From NCBI GenBank assembly GCA_947482665.1, contig CANKJK010000002.1, positions 248,001-312,000 of the forward strand: a stretch of DNA of 64,000 nucleotides, written 5' to 3'. The notes below the pieces were generated by a model. The model ran no database searches. It worked only from the letters and a program-made list of their open reading frames with translations, and was not told the origin of the DNA. The DNA is from Acidobacteriota bacterium. Its GTDB lineage: Bacteria; Acidobacteriota; Vicinamibacteria; Vicinamibacterales; UBA2999. Shown here piece after piece: positions 33,671 through 42,337 of the stretch; positions within the stretch are counted from its first letter, which is position 1, and each line of letters begins with the position of its first letter. Made by a program: the position numbers and the translations under genes.

Positions 33671-34564
33671 CTAGTCCTTGAACTGATCGAAGAACGAACC
33701 GTCGACCTCGAAGGTGCGCTGTGGCCTGAGCCCAAGCTCAAGCTGCTCCAACATGCCGATCAACTTCTCGCCGTCGACCAACTCGATTGCCGGGACACCG
33801 TCTCGGACCGCTTCCTTGCGGGCCTCGGACGTGAATGAGCCCGTTGTAATGATGATGCCCTTGTCGGCCCTTCCCATCATGGCGCCCCTGAAGTCGCGAA
33901 CCTGGCTAGGCGTCACGGACCCGCTGTACCGCTTGCATTGGAACAGCACCTTGAAGCTGACCAAGGGATTCACCTGGAGGATCCCGACGCCATCGATGCC
34001 GCCGTCGCCCGACCGGCCGGTGACAGACACCTCCTCGAATCCGGACTCCCTGAGCAGTCGCTGGCAGAAGCGCTCGAAGCCGGCCGGCGGAAGGCCGAGC
34101 AGCCTCGCGGCGACGGCCTCCCGGTAGCTGACAAGCGTGTGCTCCGCCTCTGTGCTTGGAGCTACGTGTTCCTCGGCCACCGGCTCCGTTGCCACTGGCG
34201 ACACCTTGCCGCGGGGCTTGCCAAACTCCACAGCGACAGTGCGGTACAGGTCTCGCGCCTGGGCCGCCGACAGCTGCCCGAGCGCACGAGCTTTCTCGGT
34301 CAGGGCCCATACGCCGTGCCGCGACGAGTCGATGTACCCACCCTTGGCGAGGTAGAAGCGGGCCCAGTGCACCTGGTTCTCGAAGCGAGACTGCACTCCG
34401 CTGGGGAGAGGAATCGCCTGTTCGTCTTCGGATATGCCGAGAACCTTTGCGATGGTGGCCCGGACTTCCTCGGGGCGGCCGGACCCGCCAAGCTCAGTCA
34501 GAGCCTCGATGACTGGCCCGATGAACCGGACGAACTCAGGCGCGGAGGCGGTGTGTTTGGCCAT
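33671..34564 (-). CDS. Cassette gene: Mrr-like restriction endonuclease
   Basis: The 297-residue protein has an N-terminal winged-helix Mrr_N domain (about residues 10-110) and a C-terminal Mrr-type PD-(D/E)xK nuclease domain. The active-site residues are Asp191 in GDGGIDGVG and Gln209-Cys210-Lys211 in FQCKRY. Mrr enzymes cut foreign, usually methylated, DNA. Its TAG ends 7 bases before the attC, and its ATG is 18 bases from the previous R' box. Confidence 0.9.
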   Translation of the reverse strand: MAKHTASAPEFVRFIGPVIEALTELGGSGRPEEVRATIAKVLGISEDEQAIPLPSGVQSRFENQVHWARFYLAKGGYIDSSRHGVWALTEKARALGQLSAAQARDLYRTVAVEFGKPRGKVSPVATEPVAEEHVAPSTEAEHTLVSYREAVAARLLGLPPAGFERFCQRLLRESGFEEVSVTGRSGDGGIDGVGILQVNPLVSFKVLFQCKRYSGSVTPSQVRDFRGAMMGRADKGIIITTGSFTSEARKEAVRDGVPAIELVDGEKLIGMLEQLELGLRPQRTFEVDGSFFDQFKD

Positions 34565-34582
34565 GTTCCTGTGTGATCAGAC

Positions 34583-34653
34583 ACCTAACGGTTAGCGCTC
34601 ACCAGCGGCCCGCACACGCTCACTGCGGCCGTCTGGTGCAGCGCATGTTGGGC
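34583..34653 (-). repeat. attC recombination site
   Basis: On the minus strand the site has R'' GCCCAAC, an arm GCGCTGCACCAG paired with CTGGTGAGCGC (one unpaired G), and R' GTTAGGT. Both boxes are canonical. Length 71 bp. Confidence 0.85.
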
Positions 34654-34670
34654 GGCTGCTTCGCCCGTGG

Positions 34671-35495
34671 CTACCGACTCGCGACACATGGAGAGAGGGC
34701 TGCCCGAGCGGCCACCGGGAGATCAGTGAACGAGAAGTCCGCCTGCTCGCCTGGAAACAGATCTCGAACCACGAGACTCTGCGAGGGGAGTACGAGTGAC
34801 GGAAGTGACAACGAGGCGAGCCCCTTGCCCACACCCGACCCGTTGCCCATGGCCTCCTGTCCCTCCACGGCGTGGCGACCGTGAACCGAGCCATCGACCA
34901 CGGTCACGAGGGAACCCGTCGTGGCCACCGGCGACCACGCCACCTGGAGTTGGCCCCGCCGCGAAGCTTCGTCACACGAGAGTAGGAGTCGATACGACTC
35001 GACGACGTCGGCCTGGCGTGGCACCTCTCGCACGATGCTGACAGTCGCCTGGCGGGCTTTCGCGGCCGTGCCGTCGCTGTAGCTCAGGTGCCACGACCCA
35101 GAAGGCGCAGCACGCTCGGCCAAGGCGGCGGCCAGACCCAGCGTGACCCCCAACTCCGGTGGGGCAATTCCCGCCGCCATGATCGCGCCCCCGTAGACGC
35201 GCTTCGTGAGCTGAGTGCGTGCCGCCTCGTCCGAGGCCGCCTTGGCGATGGAAGCCAGAGGCAATCCCGAGGTGAGCTTCGACAGCATCATGGCCGCCAA
35301 GCTCGGCGTCACGGTGGCAGCGTCAAATCCCTGCAGCGACAGCCCCCCGTTTAGCGTGCGGTCCGTGTGGCACACCGCGCAGTGCTTCTGGACTACGGCG
35401 TTCTGCTGAGCCACGGAAAGCGGCTCCGCCATCACGCCAACGGGCGTTGCCACCACGACAGCCATCCCGAGGAGAAGTCCGGCGCTGCGCGTCAT
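34671..35495 (-). CDS. Cassette gene: secreted c-type cytochrome-like protein
   Basis: The 274-residue protein has a signal peptide (LLLGMAVVVATPVGVMA) and one heme site CAVCH (residues 39-43), followed by LNGGLSLQGFDAATV, as in planctomycete-type cytochrome domains. The rest (about residues 110-270) is beta-rich and unrecognised. A heme protein that needs the host Ccm machinery is unusual cassette cargo. GAGGA precedes ATG 35495. The same heme-domain style occurs in the DUF1592 protein of this window, so local chromosomal capture is possible (inference). Confidence 0.8.
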   Translation of the reverse strand: MTRSAGLLLGMAVVVATPVGVMAEPLSVAQQNAVVQKHCAVCHTDRTLNGGLSLQGFDAATVTPSLAAMMLSKLTSGLPLASIAKAASDEAARTQLTKRVYGGAIMAAGIAPPELGVTLGLAAALAERAAPSGSWHLSYSDGTAAKARQATVSIVREVPRQADVVESYRLLLSCDEASRRGQLQVAWSPVATTGSLVTVVDGSVHGRHAVEGQEAMGNGSGVGKGLASLSLPSLVLPSQSLVVRDLFPGEQADFSFTDLPVAARAALSPCVASR

Positions 35496-35529
35496 GTTGA
35501 GTCCTCGCTGTTTCGAGCAGAGTCTGTCC

Positions 35530-35610
35530 GCCCAACGGCAGTGCTGAGCCGCGCTGCGCGGCGTCACGATATCACCGCCGGGCAGCGTCGGCTCCAGCGC
35601 CTTGTTGGGC
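35530..35610 (-). repeat. attC recombination site
   Basis: On the minus strand the site has R'' GCCCAAC, an arm GGCGCTGGAGCCG paired with CGGCTCAGCACTGCC (one unpaired G), an inner CGCTGC/GCAGCG stem, and R' GTTGGGC. Length 81 bp; canonical. Confidence 0.82.
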
Positions 35611-35639
35611 GGCAGGCCTGGAGGCAGGAACGAGGGTCG

Positions 35640-36209
35640 TCAGCGCGCCATCCAGTGGATGTTCCAAGGCGGCCCTCCGTCGCCGCCCGGATCGTACGGA
35701 AAGGCGTCTCGGTGCTTTTTGAGAGTGCTCCAGATGTGCTCGGGAATCTCGAATGGCACTCCGTAGGCGCTGACGACTTGCCCGGGAGCAACTGCCGGCC
35801 ACACGACTCCCTGTGCGATGAGCGGCGCAGCATAGCCCCCATCCTGCGTAGTCTGAAAGACCCGCTGATTGTGGTGCAGCAGGTACGCGACGATGCTGCG
35901 TTCCTTGGCCGTCATGAACGGAATGTAATCGCGTGCGGCTTTCCGCTGCAACCGACGCAGCCACCATCGACGAGCAACGCCGCCCACGTCCGTGGCTTGC
36001 ACTACTGCTCTTCCGATTGCGGCGAGCGACAGGCAGCCGAACACTACTGCGCCGATGACAGCACCCAGCACCCAGTAGGGTGAACCGTCGGTTTGGACAT
36101 ACCCCTTCTTGACCAGAAACAAGACGGTTCCGCAAGCCGCTGCCAACGCAGTGGTCTGCCAGCCATTTGCCTTCAGAAGCTCAAGCCACCGTGGATCTGG
36201 TCCGCTCAT
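35640..36209 (-). CDS. Cassette gene: SieB-like membrane protein
   Basis: The 189-residue protein has two N-terminal transmembrane helices (around residues 18-32 and 43-66), then a basic linker. Its C-terminal domain has the pattern 'FMTAKERSIVAYLL ... GGYAAPLIAQGVV'. This resembles superinfection-exclusion SieB family proteins, which block phage growth from the inner membrane. The match is by eye and moderate. It is the first cassette on the upstream side of the array. Confidence 0.7.
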   Translation of the reverse strand: MSGPDPRWLELLKANGWQTTALAAACGTVLFLVKKGYVQTDGSPYWVLGAVIGAVVFGCLSLAAIGRAVVQATDVGGVARRWWLRRLQRKAARDYIPFMTAKERSIVAYLLHHNQRVFQTTQDGGYAAPLIAQGVVWPAVAPGQVVSAYGVPFEIPEHIWSTLKKHRDAFPYDPGGDGGPPWNIHWMAR

Positions 36210-36233
36210 TCTGTCCGTGCCTGATTCATGTCC

Positions 36234-36332
36234 GCCCAACTACTCACTAAGTAGACCGCGCCCCGTCGCCGCTCCACAGCGTAACGGGCAGGCCACGGCT
36301 CATATAGAACGCGGCGTAACTCACTGTTGGGC
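36234..36332 (-). repeat. attC-like site at the upstream end of the array
   Basis: Both boxes are canonical on the minus strand (R'' GCCCAAC, R' GTTGGGC), 99 bp apart. An inner CCGCG/CGCGG stem is present, but the L arms pair poorly, so it may be partly decayed. Confidence 0.6.
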
Positions 36333-36373
36333 GGGATTCTAGCGTGGCCGACTCGATCGGGCAGAACTCTTTT

Positions 36374-36429
36374 TAGGCTGCGAGCCACGCAGCCTATTCC
36401 GGGGAGGAATCACTGCGAGAGTCGCAGTG
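36374..36429. repeat. Three back-to-back hairpins
   Basis: Three hairpins lie end to end: TAGGCTGC/GCAGCCTA (36374-36396), ATTCC/GGAAT (36396-36410) and CACTGCGA/TCGCAGTG (36411-36429). No gene spans them. They mark the edge between the cassette array and the AIM24 gene. Confidence 0.6.
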
Positions 36430-36443
36430 TTCGCCGTCCGGGA

Positions 36444-36525
36444 GGCCAAGGGCTGCGGAGCCGCTACCCCAATCAGGACCAGCGCTTACGCCCTCTCACC
36501 CGCTGAGGCGGCTCTCGCGTTAGGC
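36444..36525 (-). repeat. Candidate degenerate attC
   Basis: On the minus strand there is a canonical R'' GCCTAAC, an arm GCGAGAGCCGC against GCGGCTCCGC (one extra base), and a degenerate R' CTTGGCC. It may be a decayed attC; the outer box does not fit well. Confidence 0.35.
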
Positions 36526-36577
36526 TGCAGGGATCGCAGCCTAACGGGCTCCATCGCAGCGGGGCATCCCTGCTGCG
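36518..36577. repeat. Two further hairpins, 11-bp and 10-bp stems
   Basis: CGTTAGGCTGC/GCAGCCTAACG encloses AGGGATC at 36518-36546; its core stem is the same as the first hairpin at 36374. CGCAGC/GCTGCG with GGG/CCC encloses CAT at 36555-36577. Both follow the AIM24 gene and could also end its transcript, although no U tract follows. Confidence 0.5.
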
Positions 36578-36586
36578 GCCTAATTC

Positions 36587-37381
36587 CTAGCGATCGCCGT
36601 CCAGAAGGTCGCCGATGCCGCCCAGGATCGACCCTTCTTCGCGGCGAGTCCCGGTGATGGGCATGGCCTGACGGATGCGCGCCGCCAGCCGCGAGAGCGG
36701 CAGCGACTGCAGCCAGACGCGGCCCGGTCCGGTCAGCGTGGCGAAGAAGAGACCTTCGCCGCCAAAGAGCGCGGTCTTGATGCCGCGCACGGCCTGAATG
36801 TCGTAGTCGACGGTAGGCTGCAGCGCCACAAGGCAGCCCGTGTCCACCCGCAGCACCTGGCCCGGGGCCAGATCAAGTGCGTGCACCGTTCCGCCAGCGT
36901 GGACGAACGCCAGCCCATCCCCCTGGAGCCGCTCCATGATGAAGCCTTCTCCGCCGAAGAGGCCGACGCCCAGCCGCCGCTGAAAGGCGATCCCGATCGA
37001 GACGCCCTTGGCCGCACAGAGGAAGGCATCCTTCTGGCAGATCAGTTCTCCGCCCAGCGTTGAGAGATCCATCGGCAGGATCTTGCCGGGATAGGGCGCC
37101 GCGAAGGAGACGTGCTGCTTGCCCTGCCCGGTGTTGGTGAAGACCGTCATGAACAGGCTCTCGCCGGTGAGCAGGCGCTTGCCGGCGCCCACCAGCGCAT
37201 CGAGCATGCCGCGATTCCCCTGCTGGCTGCCGTCGCCAAAGATGGTTTCCATCTCGATGGCGCTGGTCATGTACATCATGGCCCCGGCCTCGGCCACGGC
37301 GCTTTCGCCAGGGTCCAACTCCACCTCGACGAACTGCATGTCGCCGCCGTGAATCCGGTAGTCCACTTCGTGTGCGCGCAT
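36587..37381 (-). CDS. AIM24/TIGR00266 family protein
   Basis: The 264-residue protein is the AIM24-type double beta-helix fold seen across bacteria. Conserved parts are VELDPGESAVAEAGAMMYM, GESLFMTVFTN, AAPYPGKILPMDL and GGEGLFFATLTGPG, and there is a Gly/Ile-rich tail. The function in bacteria is unknown. AGGAGG precedes ATG 37381. It lies directly outside the cassette array. Confidence 0.92.
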   Translation of the reverse strand: MRAHEVDYRIHGGDMQFVEVELDPGESAVAEAGAMMYMTSAIEMETIFGDGSQQGNRGMLDALVGAGKRLLTGESLFMTVFTNTGQGKQHVSFAAPYPGKILPMDLSTLGGELICQKDAFLCAAKGVSIGIAFQRRLGVGLFGGEGFIMERLQGDGLAFVHAGGTVHALDLAPGQVLRVDTGCLVALQPTVDYDIQAVRGIKTALFGGEGLFFATLTGPGRVWLQSLPLSRLAARIRQAMPITGTRREEGSILGGIGDLLDGDR

Positions 37382-37424
37382 AGTGCCTCCTGGAGCCCTC
37401 TACGGGTCAGGCAGGCGCCCGGTT

Positions 37425-39266
<1,842 letters not shown>

Positions 39267-39332
39267 GAGTCCGGCTTTCAGGACGCGAACCGGCGGCCCG
39301 GTGTTCCCGGTGACTCGCCGGGAAGCGACTCG

Positions 39333-39812
39333 CTAATTGAGCGCGTTGGGCGCCGCCAGCGTGAAGGGCGCCACGACCGCGTCAAAGCGATCCCCGTCGT
39401 CCGTCACCATCTGGTAGGAGCCGTACATCGAGCCGACCGAGGTCTTGAGCGGGCAGGCACTGGTGTACTCAAACTCGCCGCCGGGCGGCAGGAGCGGCTG
39501 CTGGCCGATGACGCCGGGGCCCTTCACCCGCTCCACGTCGCCTTCGGCGTCGGTGATGATCCACTCCCGGGAGACGAGCTTCGCCGTCAGCGACCCGACG
39601 TTCGAAATCTTCACCTTGTAGGCGAAGAAGAACTCGCTGTCGGGCGGGGAGCTGCGATCCGGAATGTAGGAACTTTTGACTTCCACCCGAATGCCGCGAG
39701 TCGTGGCGTCGCTGATGGCTCCGCGGCTGGCAATGTACGCCTCGGCGAGCAAGCTCGGCGTGGCGCCTTCGGAGGTCTCGCCCTCCACCTTGTCCTTGAT
39801 GTCGTCGGTCAC
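39333..39812 (-). CDS. apaG: ApaG-domain protein
   Basis: The protein has 159 residues from GTG 39812. The ApaG beta-sandwich covers about residues 38-155, with EFFFAYKVKISNVG, LVSREWIITDAEG, VKGPGVIGQQPLLPPGGEFEYTS and GSMYGSYQMV all typical. E. coli ApaG is about 125 residues, so there is an N-terminal extension of roughly 35 residues. ApaG is associated with metal homeostasis and dinucleotide metabolism. An upstream start is possible because the frame is open to 40088, but it would add unrelated sequence. Confidence 0.9.
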   Translation of the reverse strand: MTDDIKDKVEGETSEGATPSLLAEAYIASRGAISDATTRGIRVEVKSSYIPDRSSPPDSEFFFAYKVKISNVGSLTAKLVSREWIITDAEGDVERVKGPGVIGQQPLLPPGGEFEYTSACPLKTSVGSMYGSYQMVTDDGDRFDAVVAPFTLAAPNALN

Positions 39813-39951
39813 GAATTGATTATCCCTGATCAGTCTAGAACCTGCCTCATGAATGGGCCGCCGCACTGAGGGCGGCGAGGCGCCCGGCTGGCCAGGCGCG
39901 ACGACCACGCATGCCGGGTGTATGGGCGGAAGACGCACCGCCGCGAGACAG

Positions 39952-39986
39952 GATGCATCGCCGGCCGAATGCCGGCGCCATGCATC
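39952..39986 (-). terminator. Long hairpin at the end of the UbiD gene
   Basis: An outer stem GATGCAT/ATGCATC and an inner stem GCCGGC/GCCGGC (loop CGAAT) overlap the TGA of the UbiD gene. There is no U tract, so termination is only a suggestion. The 139 bp between this hairpin and the apaG start hold no gene that I can support. Confidence 0.4.
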
Positions 39987-41805
39987 AGGCCGGTTCCAGG
40001 TGCGCGCGTTCCGAATCCCCCATCTCGACACGGCCGGAGGGAAAGTACTCGCGCCAGCGGCGCGAGACCGTTGCGGCAATGTCCTCACGGCAGCTCAACT
40101 CGGCGGGATAGCCGGGCTTCATCCGCGCGTCGATGGCGATCGGTCCCGAGTACGAAAGGTGGTTGCGGGTCACCGTGTGTCCGGCAGCGTGAATGTCGGC
40201 CGCGGGCTCGAAACGGGTGAAGGTCGTCCACAGGAAATTCATCGGGCTCGCGGCGGCGCGGGCGGCGTTGTCCGTCACCACCACGAGCGGCCAGCCCGCA
40301 AACTCCGGGGCCCGCGCCAGCCGCGCGGCCGCACCGGGCTCATCCGCGTAGGCCGGCGCACCGACGACAAGACACCCGCCACAGAACACGCGCAGATCCG
40401 AGACGCCCTGCGGCACCGTCGCGCTCCGAAACTCGCGCGGCAACTCGCGGACGGGGTCTCCCAGACCCAACCACACGCCCTTGGAACCCGCGTTCACGGC
40501 AGGGCCGGTGTAGTCGAGCGTGTCCATCGAGAGGTTCGCGAACACGTAGAGGTCTGTCTCGACGTTCGTGCGGGCGAGCACGTGCTCCAGCGTGGCGCGG
40601 AAGTCGCGGACGTCGACATGCTGGTCCGTGACGAGCAGGAACTTCTGGAGTGAGAGCTGCCCCTCGCCCAGGATGCGGAAGGCGCTCGCCATCGCCTCCC
40701 GTGGATACCGGTCCTTCACGATCGCCGTCGCCAGCGAGTGGTAGCCGGTCTCGCCGTAGGACCACAGTTCGCGCACACCGGGCATCACCAGCGGAAACAG
40801 CGGCGAGAGCAGGTCCTGCAGCAGGTCTCCGATGAAGAAGTCCTCCTGGCGCGGCTTGCCCACGACCGTGGCCGGGTAGATCGCGTCCGCACGGTGCGCC
40901 ACGGTGCGCACGTTGAACACCGGATAGTCGTGCTGCAGCGAGTAGTAGCCGTAGTGATCGCCGAAGGGCCCCTCCGGCTTGCGCACGCGGGGCGCCACCT
41001 CGCCAATGAGCGCAAACTCCGCCGTCGCCACCAGCGGGTGCGCACCGTGACCATCGACCCGCGGCAGCCGTTCGCCAGCAATGAGCGAGGCCAGCATCAA
41101 CTCCGGGATGTTCTCCGGCAGCGGTGCGATGGCCGAGAGGATAAGCGCCGGCGGGCCGCCCAGAAACACCGTGACCGGCAGCGGCTGGTTCAGGGACTCG
41201 GCCACGCCGTAGTGGTGGCCACCGCCTTTGCCAATCTGCCAGTGCATGCCGGTGGTGTGCGCATCGTGCACCTGCATCCGGTACATGCCGAGGTTGTGGC
41301 CGCGTTTCTCCGGATGCGTCGTGTAGACGAGCGGCAGTGTGATGAAAGGGCCGCCATCCTCGTGCCAGCACGTGAGCGCGGGGAGTTCGTCGAGCCGGGG
41401 CGTGTGGGTCACCCGTTCGACCACGGGCCCCTTGGCCACGCGCCTGAGGCCGACCTTGAGCAGTTCTCCGGCCACGTCACGGGCACCCCAGAGCGCGGCG
41501 GGGGTGGGCGGCAGAATCGTCTCCGCCAGTTCCACGAGGCGGCGGATGAGCCGGAGCGGCCGCTCGCCGAAGGCCAGCTCCGCACGGCGGGCCGTGCCAA
41601 AGAGATTGGTGGCCAGCGGAAAGGCCGCGCGCGCACCCGAGGCCGTGCGCACATTGGTGAAGAGCAGCGCCGGGCCACCGGCCGCGATGACGCGGCGATG
41701 AATCTCCGCCGCCTCAAGCTCGGCACTGACCGGCGCGTCGACGGTGACCACGTCACCATCGGCGCGCAGCCGGTCGAGGAACGTGCGCAGGTCGGGAAAG
41801 GACAA
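39985..41805 (-). CDS. UbiD-family decarboxylase
   Basis: The 606-residue protein matches UbiD, the prenylated-FMN decarboxylase family, over its whole length. Segments include GMYRMQVHDAHTTGMHWQ, GGPPALILSAIAPLPENI, EGPFGDHYGYYS and VARA-type GKPRQEDFFIG. UbiD enzymes act on hydroxybenzoate in quinone synthesis or on other unsaturated acids, and need a UbiX prenyltransferase (not in this window). The start is a TTG (41805) just inside the end of the DinB-fold gene; there is no strong ribosome site, so the exact start is uncertain. Confidence 0.9.
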   Translation of the reverse strand: MSFPDLRTFLDRLRADGDVVTVDAPVSAELEAAEIHRRVIAAGGPALLFTNVRTASGARAAFPLATNLFGTARRAELAFGERPLRLIRRLVELAETILPPTPAALWGARDVAGELLKVGLRRVAKGPVVERVTHTPRLDELPALTCWHEDGGPFITLPLVYTTHPEKRGHNLGMYRMQVHDAHTTGMHWQIGKGGGHHYGVAESLNQPLPVTVFLGGPPALILSAIAPLPENIPELMLASLIAGERLPRVDGHGAHPLVATAEFALIGEVAPRVRKPEGPFGDHYGYYSLQHDYPVFNVRTVAHRADAIYPATVVGKPRQEDFFIGDLLQDLLSPLFPLVMPGVRELWSYGETGYHSLATAIVKDRYPREAMASAFRILGEGQLSLQKFLLVTDQHVDVRDFRATLEHVLARTNVETDLYVFANLSMDTLDYTGPAVNAGSKGVWLGLGDPVRELPREFRSATVPQGVSDLRVFCGGCLVVGAPAYADEPGAAARLARAPEFAGWPLVVVTDNAARAAASPMNFLWTTFTRFEPAADIHAAGHTVTRNHLSYSGPIAIDARMKPGYPAELSCREDIAATVSRRWREYFPSGRVEMGDSERAHLEPA

Positions 41806-41808
41806 AGC

Positions 41809-42321
41809 CTAGTGGGCCTGTTCGGCGTCGGCGCTGGGGCCGTAGATATTCGGCACCTTCGACCCGAGCGCGCGGAGATAGCCCGCCAGCTGGCCGCGGT
41901 GGTGAATGCTGTGGTTGTTCATGAAGCCGATGAAGTTGACGGCCGGCATCTGCATGGCGCCAAAGAAGTCGATGGTGCGCGTCAACTGCTCGCCCGTCAG
42001 CCCCTTGAGCAGCGCCAGCTTCGAGGGCAGAGTCGCCTTGTAGAACGACACGAGATCGGCCGGCGTCTTGAAAGCCGCCTCGGCCTTGGCCGCCGCGGCG
42101 GGGTCAAACGCAAACGCACCCGCGACGATCGAGTCGACAAACCACACGTCAGAGGTGGCGAGGTGCTTGGCAATCTCCCACGCCGTGCGGGACTTCGGAT
42201 CCGGGCGGTAGTCCTTCCCCGCCTCCGTCACCGCGGCCAGGACCTGCGTGGTCGCGGCGTGTTCACCCTGAATCATGTCCACCAACGCATCCCGGACGGC
42301 CATCGCGGCTTCTGGATTCAT
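41809..42321 (-). CDS. DinB-fold protein
   Basis: The 170-residue DinB/YfiT-like four-helix protein has the metal-site histidines in EIAKHLATSDVWFV and NNHSIHHRGQLAGYL. ATG 42321 has AGGAGA at 7 bases; the open frame to 42471 overlaps the ettA gene and is discounted. It sits between ettA and the UbiD gene on the same strand. The function is unknown. Confidence 0.88.
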   Translation of the reverse strand: MNPEAAMAVRDALVDMIQGEHAATTQVLAAVTEAGKDYRPDPKSRTAWEIAKHLATSDVWFVDSIVAGAFAFDPAAAAKAEAAFKTPADLVSFYKATLPSKLALLKGLTGEQLTRTIDFFGAMQMPAVNFIGFMNNHSIHHRGQLAGYLRALGSKVPNIYGPSADAEQAH

Positions 42322-42337
42322 CTCGTCTCTCCTGTCG

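Larger units (their letters stand above)
28069..36332 (-). mobile_element. Integron cassette array without integrase (CALIN)
   Basis: About 8.3 kb carry ten attC-like sites (28069, 28227, 28961, 29629, 31782, 32538, 33595, 34583, 35530 and 36234) alternating with minus-strand genes. The sites are 66-99 bp imperfect inverted repeats bounded by RYYYAAC and GTTRRRY boxes. The genes all face the same way, start within a few to about 200 bases of an R' box, and often end inside the next R'' box. No tyrosine recombinase, attI site or transposase was found here, so this fits a cluster of attC sites lacking an integron-integrase. Cassettes would need an integrase from elsewhere in the genome or from a mobile element to move. 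Confidence 0.85.

Noticed and set aside
28069-36332. Prophage or genomic island carried by a phage
   Set aside because: Apart from a SieB-like gene there are no phage structural, lysis, integrase or replication genes; the attC repeats explain the layout better.
36444-36586. attI site with a promoter for the array
   Set aside because: No integrase gene is adjacent and no attI-like simple site or promoter could be defended; hairpins alone are not enough.
36345-36586. tRNA or small RNA gene from the strong hairpins
   Set aside because: The arms do not form a cloverleaf and no T-loop or anticodon arm is visible.
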